Assembly: GCF_011397635.1 (NCBI RefSeq)
Contig: NC_064760.1
Span: 26,138,856 to 26,202,855 of the forward strand
Direction of reading: 5' to 3'
Source: Epinephelus fuscoguttatus
Lineage: Eukaryota; Chordata; Actinopteri; Perciformes; Serranidae
Length of the DNA stretch: 64,000 nt
Part shown: positions 1-10,021 of the stretch, in pieces
Layout: the number at the start of each line of letters is the position of its first letter
Numbering within the stretch: position 1 is the stretch's first letter
Notes under the pieces: model-generated
The model's input: only the letters and a program-made list of their open reading frames with translations
Told to the model about the DNA's origin: nothing
Databases searched by the model: none
Made by a program: the position numbers and the translations under genes

Positions 1-1060
1 GTACTCAACATTTGAGAAGGCTGTGTTTCAGGGCCTGTCTCTTTAAGCTCCCTTTTGAAAGAGCCCCGTCTGCTCTGATTGGTCAGCTCTTCTTTTTCTA
101 CAGTTTGGCACCTAGCTGTGGTTAGGGTTAGGAAAGGAAGTCCAAGGAGTTAGGATGGTAGGGGCCAGGCATTGAAATCGGTGTTTCATTCTAATCTGTT
201 CTTTATAAGCTATACAGTAAGGACAACATCTTAACTTCTTCTCAGCAATGAGGGGCTGTATTTAATTCCTGCATTCAACACATTTGGCTCTCACTACTGT
301 AGATCTCACTGCTCTTACACTGTGTCACACACAAAACAGTCCCCAGAACAACATGAACTAGGGACAATTCTATTGTTACAATCGTTAGTCTGCGAGACTG
401 CAGCGAGACCCTTCTCCTCTGCAACATGATTGCATCTGTTGAATGACTGTAACGGAGAATACCGGCCTTTTGTACCATGACAAATCACCAATAAAAACTT
501 CTAAACACAGCCGGACATGTTCCAGCAGGAATTAGATTCGAAATCAGGAAGAAATTTACAACACTGGCAACCAACATTACACGTTTCCCTGGCGTTAGCA
601 TGTAGCTACATGTAGCAGTGTAGGCTATGTAATTGTAAGTGCTATATCGTAGGCAACTGGACTTGCTTGCGTTTCTTGAAGCGTTTCGCCTCTCATCCAA
701 GAAGCTTCTTCAGTTCTAAATGACTGGTACGAAGTAGCAGACTATAAACCCTGTGTGGGTGGGAACCCTTGCAGAGTCGTAGGGGTCACGTGAGCTCTTA
801 GTTTCAGAGTCGCAAACTTTGCAACTTCGTACCAGTCATTTAGAACTGAAAAAGCTTCTTGGGTGAGCGGTGAAACGTCTTCAAGAAATGCAAGCAAGTC
901 CTACGATATTAGCATTTACAATTACCATGACCTGGATGACTGAGAATCTTCACCGACAAATAGGCTATGTGATGTTAACTCTTGCAGTAGTGTGCCTGGA
1001 GCAGATAACCGTACAGTGAAATATCTAACAAAAAAAAAAATGTGTCCCTTTTTTTGACAG
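1..1060 (+). other. Intron of rasgef1c (5' part outside window)
   Basis: No exon is recognised here. The stretch ends in a pyrimidine-rich tract and a CAG acceptor at 1058-1060, directly before the first visible rasgef1c exon. It contains the foldback element at about 629-925, listed separately, and a short poly-A run at about 1030-1040. The small open frames in this region have no recognisable protein character. Confidence 0.7.
629..925. mobile_element. Foldback/MITE-like inverted repeat
   Basis: The left arm (about 629-740) is the reverse complement of the right arm (about 818-925). Matching blocks include TATCGTAGG with CCTACGATA, GACTTGCTTGC with GCAAGCAAGTC, and CTAAATGACTGGTACGAAGT with ACTTCGTACCAGTCATTTAG. 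The left arm has a few extra bases after TATCGTAGG. The middle, about 80 bases, is not symmetric. The arms resemble a repeat common in teleost genomes, and no transposase is present. It would fold into a long hairpin in the rasgef1c pre-mRNA. Confidence 0.8.
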
Positions 1061-2776
1061 CCAGCGAAGAAGAAGCAGAGGGCCCAGGTAATAGAGTTCT
1101 TTATCGATGTTGCCAGAGAGTGTTTCAACATTGGAAACTTCAACTCCCTCATGGCTATCATCTGTGAGTCATATTTTTTGATATCTGAGAGTAATAGTAC
1201 TGAGAATTCTCCTGCATGACCTGGTACTGAGGTATTAATAGCTGAAATCCATTTCCTGCTGTAGCCGGTATGAACATGAGTCCTGTGTCACGGCTGAAGA
1301 AGACTTGGGGCAAAGCCAAGACTGCCAAGTTCTTCATTCTGGAGGTAAACACAGCCCAAGTATTCACCGTCTGAGAGGTACAAGACAGGTAATAACTTGA
1401 AACTGACAGCATGTTCCTTGTTGCCGTTTGATTTGACAGCATCAGATGGATCCTACGGGAAACTTTTACAACTACAGGACAGCTCTGAGGGGGGCCGCCC
1501 ATCGCTCTCGGACTGCCAACAGCAACAGGGAGAGGGTAGGGCTCGGCGTCACGTCGCTGCCATCACTCTGAAAGCATGCTGGCATTGATTCAATCATTTA
1601 TGTTCATAATCACATCTATATCTCCCTGCCTGCTCTCTGTCTTCAGATTGTGATTCCCTTCTTCAGTCTGCTGATCAAAGATATTTACTTTCTGAATGAA
1701 GGATGTGCCAATCGACTGCCCAACGGCCACGTCAACTTTGAGGTGAGCCAGTCGCCTTTTTGTGGATAGGGTCGTAAAAATTCAGTCGTAATAATAAATG
1801 ATGGTATACTATTAACTCTGGACAGCTGCTGCTGCTGCAGTGGTAATGATTAAGGGTGCTTTTCGTTATGCTAATGTGTCTCCCCCTCCCCTCACTCGTG
1901 ACACTTCCTTGCATCTCCAGCAAGGATGTGAGAGAGAGATGCGAGGAATAGACGTTCAGGATACATCTGTGCTTTAAGCTCCCTCGCTAGCTTCCTCAAT
2001 TCACTCTCCTCGTGGTGTATTTAAGGGATTGGAAGATCCTCCATGATGGCAGATATGGGGGATCATTTCATGTCATGGGAGGTGAGGATGCAAGGAAGCA
2101 CAAGTTAGCATAATAAAAAGCAGCCTACCAATGCGATTACTAAAGCCAGCTCGACAACAAGGTCATGCACATGAGCTCAAAGACAAGACTAGACAGTAGC
2201 ACATTAATATCCACACAAAACTGGAGAGGTGTTCGAATTGTTCGGACCTGTCAAAATGACAGACGGCCTTCAGAGTTATTGTTAAAATATTAAGAAATAA
2301 TTTGACTAACATGATGGCTGACTTTAAATGTTTTAGAAATTTGTGGAGTTGGCACGGCAGGTCGGGGAGTTCATAACATGGAAACAGGTGGAGTGTCCAT
2401 TCGAGGAGGACCGGGCCATCCTACACTACCTCCACACTGCTCCCATCTTCAGCGAGGACGGTGAGAACCTCCTCTGCATGTGCTGATATATATTTTTACT
2501 TTAGTTCGTGATAGTTTGCTCTGACCAACCAATCCTCTTTACCCGCTTCCCAACCATTTCTTTTCCCCATTCTTCCCCAGGTCTCTACCTCGCCTCCTAC
2601 GAGAGCGAGAGTCCAGAGAACCAGGTCGAGAAAGACAGATGGAAAGCACTCAGGTAAGAGTTATAACACGTGTCACATGACATGAGAGATGCTGCTGTAT
2701 CTACCAACACGCTGTCCTTCCATTGACCTTTCTTCTCTTCTCTCCCGTCAGGTCTAACGTTCTGGGAAAGACATGA
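1061..2776 (+). CDS. rasgef1c: RasGEF domain-containing family member 1 (probably 1C), C-terminal part
   Basis: Guanine nucleotide exchange factor of the RasGEF1 family; human members act on Rap2-type GTPases. Seven coding exons are visible: 1061-1163, 1265-1344, 1440-1535, 1647-1742, 2337-2460, 2581-2653 and 2752-2776 (stop TGA 2774-2776). All junctions are GT-AG and phases match throughout, giving 198 residues. The sequence is the C-terminal half of the Cdc25-type catalytic domain. It contains ECFNIGNFNSLMAIISGMN, then FILEHQMDPTGNF, FFSLLIKDIYFLNEGCANRL and WKQVECPFEED, and ends in LGKT. The N-terminus, the REM region and the first half of the catalytic domain lie left of the window. The family is certain. 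The paralogue (1C rather than 1A or 1B) rests mainly on nearby clk4 and col23a1, which share human 5q35 with RASGEF1C. Confidence 0.9.
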
Positions 2777-4460
2777 GGCACTGACGGCAGCTGACCCTCC
2801 CGCCAGCGAGGGAGCGTGTGTTCTCATTGCACTAAAATGAACTGTGAAGGAACCTAGCTGGTACTTAGGTGTTTTTCTATGAAGACAAAAAAAAAAGAAA
2901 CACGATGAACAGGATTCATCAAGAAGAGTGTTAAAAAAAAAAAAAGAATTCAAAAGAACAAATCACGAAAAAAGTGAGTTGAAAAGTTAAGCTATGGAAA
3001 CTGGAGCAAAATGCCTTTGCAGCATATTTACTATCAGTGATGAGGTACAGTGTGTTGGAGAGGATACGGCCTCTCCCTCCCTCCCTTCCCTCGATGTGTG
3101 TTTACTCTGTGAAGATATGTTTACTACTATAGAGAGTACAGTTACAGGGAAAAACACTTTATAAAATTCCTACTGATCGTTGTTTTTGTATTTGCTCCCC
3201 CCCCCCTCTAGTCCAAAGCCTTGTCTAGGTATTTAATTTGACTTTTCTTCCTCCTTTACTTGTAATGTACTGTAATGAAACTTACAATGATGTGAAGGGC
3301 GCTGGCTAGCCCATATCAGCTGTCTAATTTTATAGGTCTACTGAAGGAATGGCAACTGTGTGTACGTGGGAAGAACAGAAGAAGACATGCCTTGTGCATT
3401 TCACCAGTTTATCCCACGTGTACTTTAATGTGTGCGAGTGTGCGTTTGTGATCCAGATGTTCATGCATTCATGTCCGTTCCGATCGTCACTGTCTTGTTT
3501 TGCATGAGAACGACTGGAGAAGCCTATTTTATTGTTCACTTCTTCTCGTGTTTTAATTTATTGTATCTTATTTCGGGCGGGGAATATGAACTGTTTTAAA
3601 AAAAAAAAAAAAGTGTTTACTACTTTTCAATGTGTTGTGCCAGTAATGCAAGACAACTACAGTATAGCTTAACAGTCACGACGGGAGCGAGGCCAGGTGT
3701 AGATTATATACAGGTGACATTTACCCCTCATCTTTCTGCTCTTCAGGAAGTTTTCTCTGACTGATGTTCAGTTGTCTAATATATTTATGGAGATTTCTGT
3801 GCTGACAGATGTATAGTTTTTATTGTACCTTTCCTTTACTGAATATGAAGTCCAATGGCATGCTATGACAGGTGTTTTTAAAGGGGCATTACGCGTATCC
3901 ACCTTGTAAAGACAGATCACTGCTGCGACACAGACTTTGTGGTGATGACGCATTGTTGCATTCTGTGGAAGGACAATGACGAACTGGAGACTTTTGTCCA
4001 TCTATAAAGTTAAAGAGGGAAACTTGTGCCATATGAATCACTGGTTGTCATGACAATTCAGGTTCCTCTGACTTAAAATGTGTTGTTTATAGTTTTGTGG
4101 GATCGTCACTGAGCTTTGTTTTTGGCAGTTTTTTTGTGATTCGGGAGCCATTTTTGAGGGTGGGAGGTGGGCGGAGAGGAGGGTTGTGGGGAAATATGTA
4201 ATTATAAGCTTTTTGTTTTTAAAGAAAAACAGTCTTATTCAGTTTGCTATAATTGATGTCAGTGTTTCCTCTTTAGAAGCACCTTTCCCTCTCAATAACA
4301 GACTGACTTTAATTCTCCCTCCTCATTTGTCATCAGTTGCTTTCCCTGTAACACCCCCCCGCCAGATAAGTTAAGACTGTAGAGAGCCAGACATGTGAAG
4401 TCAAACCTGCCGTTCAAGGTGAAGATATGTTTTAATAAAACATTGCCTGTGTTGAGAGTG
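2777..4460 (+). other. rasgef1c: 3' UTR of rasgef1c
   Basis: About 1.7 kb after the stop codon, AU-rich, with A runs at about 2887-2896, 2934-2944 and 3598-3612. No exon or second gene is seen. The likely end is the AATAAA at 4434-4439, which is followed by a GT-rich stretch. A second AATAAA at 4687-4692 could serve as a distal site. The extent is inferred from the signals, not from transcripts. Confidence 0.6.
4434..4439 (+). terminator. Polyadenylation signal, rasgef1c
   Basis: Canonical AATAAA within TTTTAATAAAACATTG, followed within about 20 bases by a GT-rich stretch (TGTGTTGAGAGTGTGTTTTC). This is the first strong signal downstream of the stop codon. Confidence 0.6.
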
Positions 4461-4686
4461 TGTTTTCAATGACAATCGCCTACATCACATCAGTCCTGCT
4501 CCTTTTAGCGGTGTCATCGCACTGCCGGGTTCATCTTTGAAGTTTTTGCTTTCACGCATACACTGCTGTGTGCGGTTCAAAGGGTGGAGTGTGTACAGTG
4601 TTTTTCATGGTTATTGAGGCCAAGCAGACACAATTTTGGCTCCGACATCTCTGCAAAAATGTGTGACTGGTTCCTAAAAAGCCTTT

Positions 4687-4692
4687 AATAAA
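4687..4692 (+). terminator. Possible distal polyadenylation signal, rasgef1c
   Basis: AATAAA within CCTTTAATAAAAGTAAACC, followed by the GT-rich TTGTTTTCAGTTTGTTTTGT. It may be an alternative 3' end for rasgef1c. Confidence 0.35.
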
Positions 4693-5660
4693 AGTAAACC
4701 ATGCTTAGTTGATTGTTTTCAGTTTGTTTTGTTTATGACAAGTTTTTAGTTTGATTGATTTTATTTGTTTTTGTGCACTGAACAAAGCATTGCACTGAAT
4801 TCATGCAAACAGTTAGGGTTTGATCAGAATCTTATTGGGTCTTGTTGGGGTGCCTTGCTTGACCTGCTGCCCCTGCAACCCAGCCCCAGATAAGCAGATA
4901 TACATGGATGAATGGATGGAATCAGGGTTTCCAAAAAAACAAACGAGCCCTGACATTTTAATGATGTGCAACCACTGTGTTTTGCACTTGGGCATTTTCA
5001 AAGGTTTCATCAGGAACAAAAATGTCCAGGCATTAAAAATATTTTATCTGCAATCAGTGCGTAATTTAAACCTGAGACACCAAAAGATACATTAATTAGG
5101 CAGCTGCAGGCCTACTTTAAACACTGTCTTGAAGAGGGCAGCAACTAACTTAACTTAATATCCAATTTTCTGTATTGATAAGTTGATTATTCTGATTAAA
5201 ACATGTCACAAAATAGAAACCGGCCCTCATAATTTCCCAACACTGAAGGCAACCTCTTCAAAATACTTGTTTTGTCCAACTAACAGTCCAAAATTAAGCA
5301 GTATCAAGCTAAAAATATTATGAAATAGAGAAAAGCAATAAATCTGCATGTTAGGCACTTTGTTAACTTAACTACTTAGTAGATTATAAAAAATGTTGGC
5401 AATTATGTTTCTAAAGATGATTAATTGTTTAAGCTCTTATTTTAAAGATAAAAACTGATTATTATAATGCCACATTAGGTTTATCTCATGATTTCAATCT
5501 TATGGAGATCATCTTAAAAGCCTGTTTTAAATTTTAGGCAATTCATTTAATGTTAACTTTGACATCTTAGAAAGGTAGTCCACACTTAATTTTATTTTCT
5601 GGGGAGAAAATCAATTAATCATACAAGCACATAACCCACGAGTAGCTGGCAGTCAATATA
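4693..5660. other. Intergenic, between convergent rasgef1c and tmem126a
   Basis: AT-rich, with no gene seen. At about 4855-4922 there is a short remnant resembling the 3' tail of the SINE copies at 27252 and 34612: CAGCCCCAGATAAGCAG followed by ATGGATGAATGGATGGA. The rest shows no recognisable structure. Confidence 0.5.
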
Positions 5661-5667
5661 AAAGGTG

Positions 5668-5673
5668 TTTATT
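5668..5673 (-). terminator. Polyadenylation signal, tmem126a
   Basis: AATAAA on the minus strand (TTTATT on the plus strand), 18 bases beyond the stop codon, giving a very short 3' UTR. Confidence 0.7.
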
Positions 5674-5690
5674 TTCAGGTTGGGTACATT

Positions 5691-6308
5691 TTAGTCTTTC
5701 AGTTCCTCTGCACCTCTGCCAAATGTTATCTGGGCCAGTTTGGTGTAAGTCTCAAAGTGCCTGGAGCTCAGGTAGGTGCCGAAGAAGGCCTGGAGCAGCA
5801 GCACCGCCCTCATCCTCCTCAGGATCGGCCTGGACACATCCACCCAGTACCGCAGCACATTCCCCTTATCTGGCATCGGTGTGGTGCTGTACCTGGTTGC
5901 AAGCCCCATGTTCACAGGTAAAGCCAGGAGGATAGGGTACACCCCGCCACCCACCACACCAACAAGCGCACCTCGGATCAACACACAGGTGGGACAGTTG
6001 AGGTCACCTGCCATGAGGGGGTTGGACACTGTGGCGTTGTACAGGGCTACTGTGGTGAGGAAGGGCAGGACGGCCATGGGCAGGCTGGAGCTGATGCCAG
6101 CCTGGGAGACGTTCAGGGTCCTGCGGTACAAGCTGTTGGATATCAATCCTGCCAGGCCGCCGTTCCCCCCCAGATACAAGGGTCCGTACATGAAGATTTT
6201 CTGATCAATGTCAGGCAGTTTCTCGAAATTCTTCGCCAGCATTTCAGCAATCACAGCTCTCGAGAGCGCATTTCCGGAAACGCTGACCTTCTGGGTATTT
6301 TCCGACAT
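5691..6308 (-). CDS. tmem126a: Transmembrane protein 126A
   Basis: A 205-aa protein of the TMEM126 family. These are multi-pass inner mitochondrial membrane proteins; human TMEM126A is needed for assembly of the ND4-containing arm module of complex I. The start chosen is the ATG at 6306-6308 (MSENTQKV). The open frame extends four codons further, but only to a GTG. Hydrophobic segments lie at about residues 43-60, 72-94, 109-137 and 163-180. Hallmarks shared with the mammalian protein are LISNSLYRR (55-63), LPMAVLPFLTT (76-86), GDLNCPTC (101-108), and GGGVYPILLALPVN followed by GLATRY (120-140). Human TMEM126A is 195 aa and spread over several exons, whereas here the whole coding region is a single exon. 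A 5' UTR intron remains possible because a CTGCAG acceptor-like site lies just upstream. The gene is convergent with rasgef1c and divergent from clk4. Confidence 0.93.
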   Translation of the reverse strand: MSENTQKVSVSGNALSRAVIAEMLAKNFEKLPDIDQKIFMYGPLYLGGNGGLAGLISNSLYRRTLNVSQAGISSSLPMAVLPFLTTVALYNATVSNPLMAGDLNCPTCVLIRGALVGVVGGGVYPILLALPVNMGLATRYSTTPMPDKGNVLRYWVDVSRPILRRMRAVLLLQAFFGTYLSSRHFETYTKLAQITFGRGAEELKD

Positions 6309-7130
6309 ATTGAAAATCACTTTTTAAACGAAACCAACAATGTCCACTGGTCTGCAGCTCAAAATCCTTGTTGATACGTTAAATAACTCAATTATGGCAC
6401 ATAGGTAAGGTGGTCCTAAAGATGTTGCAGGGCGCAGACATGTCTTACCCACAATTCAAAGCGCACAGTAGACCTATATGCTGCCTTTATCTTTTTTAAC
6501 CCTGAGTATTGCCTCTCAGGCAAAGCTCCAGAGTTACTTAACTACAAATCTTGGCTATGGAGGGTTCTCCACAACCAGATATCCATAGATTCTTAATTTA
6601 TTAAAAGAGAAAAAAATACAGAAAATAATACGAATAACCTTGGAAGTCAATATATAGCAGATAACACACGGAACAATATAATATAAAAGGAAAACCTCAA
6701 ATTAAAGGCAGGGATGATTAAAAAAAACTTAAAATGATGCATCTCACATCCAATATGTCACAGATTCCATACATTTACATTTTCATATTCAGCATTTTTT
6801 CCAATGTAATGTCAGAAGCATTTATTGATATTTAAGTTGGATTATATTTTCCCAAAATGCCTTTTATCAGTATATGTCTACTTTCAATATGAGCAGAGAT
6901 AATCTAATTACCAAAGTAAAAGAGTAGGGAATGAGAAATATTATTTGGTTGTATTTGTACTTGTAATTTTCACCTAATCGAAGACTGCTGCTGCCTTCAG
7001 GATGCCAGCTTTAATAATCCAGTGTAGATTTTCTTATGTGAGAGAACCCAGACTTTATTGAGAAGCCTCTATGCTTTGTAATATTTTCTTTTTATTTTCA
7101 TTTTTTTCTTTTTTAAAAATAATTTATATG

Positions 7131-7225
<95 letters not shown>

Positions 7226-7600
7226 TAGACTTTACTGTCTGATATTTTTTAGGTTACGTTGTTCCATTGTAATTTGAAGGGCCCTTTGAGACACATGGGA
7301 ACCAAATTCATGCTCCAAGTCACAGACAATGTTTCATAAAATCATGCTTTTTAAGCTTGATTTTATTAACTTAGTTATAGATTTAGCCAAATGTACATTA
7401 CATGTCATGAACAGAAGTGACTGGATCCAGTCATTGTGCTGGATCCCGACGGTTGTCGACAACTGCAACAACTTTTGGCTGATTCATCTTCAAATATTAC
7501 CGACAGCTATGACTCCATACAGTGCTATTAATATTTGTACCCGGAGCGCTTCCTGAATGTGCCTGAAAGAATGTACTCAGGACAGTAAAATCCCAAATTT
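6309..7600. other. Intergenic between divergent tmem126a and clk4
   Basis: The tmem126a promoter and 5' UTR should lie in about 6309-6480, but no TATA box stands out. The remainder is AT-rich with a long AT dinucleotide array at 7133-7222. No coding region is supported; the small open frame at 7329-7556 has no family features. Confidence 0.5.
7133..7222. repeat. (AT)n microsatellite
   Basis: About 90 bases of alternating TA, interrupted once by GATA near 7187. It lies between tmem126a and clk4. Confidence 0.95.
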
Positions 7601-7795
7601 ATAGTGAGTGGGCGTTGTTATTAGGCGTCGCGTCCGTTGCGTCATGGAATTTGTTTAAGAACGTTCTGTCGGATTCCAGAGAAGCTCGCCATCTTGGAAG
7701 ACGAACAGTCGGAGGAATTTTTAAGTTTCTTTGTTCATAGTTTTTAATATAACTGACAGACCTACTCTTTCGAATCACATTACTGTAAAAGAGAG
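7600..7795 (+). promoter_or_regulatory. clk4: clk4 promoter region and non-coding first exon
   Basis: The 5' splice site AGAG|GTAAGA at 7795/7796 ends a probable non-coding first exon, because the first ATG of the protein sits at the start of the next exon. A YY1-type motif (CGCCATCTTGGA, reverse AAGATGGCG) at about 7688-7699 is typical of the start region of TATA-less housekeeping promoters. The upstream sequence is locally CpG-rich (GGCGTCGCGTCCGTTGCGTC, about 7624-7643). The exact start is not determined. Confidence 0.55.
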
Positions 7796-10021
7796 GTAAG
7801 ATAATTTGTCATTATCACAATAACCACCTTTTTTTTCAGTTATCTACAGTTTGGCATTAGTGTATTGACCGTAATGTAAGCTAACGTTAGCTAGTTAGCA
7901 TTCCCGATATTCGACGTCTCGACAACATGGCAGATCTGGCTAATTAGCCGTGGCTAAGTACAAGAATGTGTTTACTCGGGTACTGTAAGTGGGCAAACAT
8001 GAGTGCAGCTATTTACAGTTGTGGCAACTATTATTTTAAAGGTGGCTACCACGTTGGGATATCTTAGTTTAACATGTATAAAGCTGTTAAAGGTAGCCTT
8101 AACGTAATGTTGTTGTAGGGGTGGCTAATGTAGTTAGGATGCTCGGCGCTCGATGGGCCTTTGGATTGAGATCAAACTGATATTCGACGATTTACTGCTG
8201 TATCTGCTCATATCTAGCCAGTTGACTACTTATAATCACAACCCTATCAAATGAGTTAGCACATCTTGGGTTGCATATTAATTAACAAAAATGCATCAAT
8301 TGATAAACATGGAATTTAAACATCAATTTTGTCAGGCCGTGAAATCTACATCATGGCGTAGTGGAAACGTCGACATTAACGTTGGCCTAAGTTAGTTTCC
8401 CTGCGTTTCGTGCTCTCCGATCATTGTTTTCGTGGAAGTTAATGTCTAGTAAGCTAACATAAATACTGAGTAATGTCTGTGTTATAACGTTAACGTGAAC
8501 ACTTGCAAGTATTGCCTTGCGCCTTATGCATTTGTTTGCAGACAGATGACGTTATGCAATCATAATATGGAAGGTTGTCTTTCGTTTAGTTTGAGAGTTG
8601 CAACCACCGATCATTTTCACTGTATTTTGCTGAATAGACTCACGAAGAATTGTTTGATTACTTTGACGTTTTAATTTGCATTCAAAAGGAATGATACCCA
8701 TAACGTATTTTTAGAGCCCAAGATGACACGTTCAGATGGTGTGGTTTGTCTGACCAACAGTTTAAAATGCAAAGATTTGTATTTACAGTTTAAAATGAAA
8801 GATAGATGAGCTGATTATGAGAATATTGGAAGAAGTTGAAGCCAAAGATTTGTAGTTACTTTTTTTACATGATAAATGATTGACTGATTTGAATTATCAA
8901 CTTTAATCCCTTTTTATTATTTACAGGGTTGGAAATTAGCCACATCCAAATGCTGGTGAAATATGCAAGTGGCTGCTAAATTCGCTCACCAGCCAAAAAC
9001 ACAATGGTAATTTATTGAGTGGCTGGTAGATCTTGGAATCCAGCAGCCATGACAAAAAGTTAATTTTCAACACTTAGCACATATACAACTCTTAATGTGA
9101 AAACCCTTTGGCTATCATTTCATAACGATATTCAGGCTCTGGGGAAGGCACAAATTTGCATTTTCAAGTATAGCAAGGCCATAGGGTGGGTTGTGCCTTC
9201 ACTACCCAGGAAGCACAAATTTGCCTGGAGGGCAGCTGCTGATATTCTGGGTGTTCCGGTGCAGGCAGTTATCCAGGCCATGACTTCCTCTTTTGTGCAC
9301 TAGTCTAGTCGTTGTATACAGCTCATTTAGCAACTGAAATCCAGACAGAAATTTGGCTGATCTTTAAACGGATATCTGCATATGAATTCAGATTACTTAG
9401 AAAGGAAAAGCTACACCGTTGTCAGACAACCAGTGGATTCTGATTTTCAATTAATTCAGCCCATAGACCCACAAAGAGTGTCTAAGGAAGTTGTTCATTG
9501 GTTTATGAGTCAAAAAAAAGTTTGACTTCTCGGGTATAAAATTAGGTGGAACTTCCACATTTTTGGGCTCAGTGAACAAGTGCACAAGAAATTGAGCAGC
9601 TAACGTCTTTTTAGCCCTTCGCTAACTTAAATGGGGATGAAATGATTTAATCTGAAATTGCCTTCAAAGTTGCTGCGTTTCCTGGGGGCCTGATTCAGCC
9701 TCTTTTATTCTACACGAGGACTGTTTACAAGCATGCAACCAAAACCTGCTTACACGTGATTGGTCAATACTACTTGTACTACAAACATAAACCAGAGCAC
9801 TTCAGTTACTAAAATTTTGTCCCAATGGCCACAGATTCTGCATATATTAAGATATCTGCACATACAGATTATACTACTATCAGTTTGAGCTGGCATATCT
9901 TACACACAACATTGGGTCTAAATACATGGCTACAAAAATATTTCAATGACTGATAAATTACATATTGTCAATTATGACTCTGTGGAATTCTGGTTTGACT
10001 TGTCTTTCCCCTGTCTTTCAG
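7796..10021 (+). other. clk4 intron 1
   Basis: A 2.2-kb intron between the non-coding exon and the start-codon exon. It contains an interspersed repeat at about 8926-9085 whose inverted partner lies in the next intron. It ends in the acceptor CCCTGTCTTTCAG directly before the ATG. No other gene is seen. Confidence 0.65.
8926..9085 (+). repeat. Interspersed repeat, copy A of an inverted pair
   Basis: Blocks GGGTTGGAAATTAGC, AAGTGGCTGCTA, CACCAGCCA, CAATGGTAA, GTGGCTGGTAGAT and TTGGAATCCAGCAGCCA recur in reverse complement at about 11208-11393. No coding capacity is seen. The family is unknown to me by name, though it looks like a common teleost interspersed repeat. Confidence 0.75.

Noticed and set aside
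5776-6204. Plus-strand 142-codon frame opposite tmem126a
   Set aside because: It is a shadow of the minus-strand tmem126a coding exon; only the minus frame shows family motifs and a poly(A) signal.
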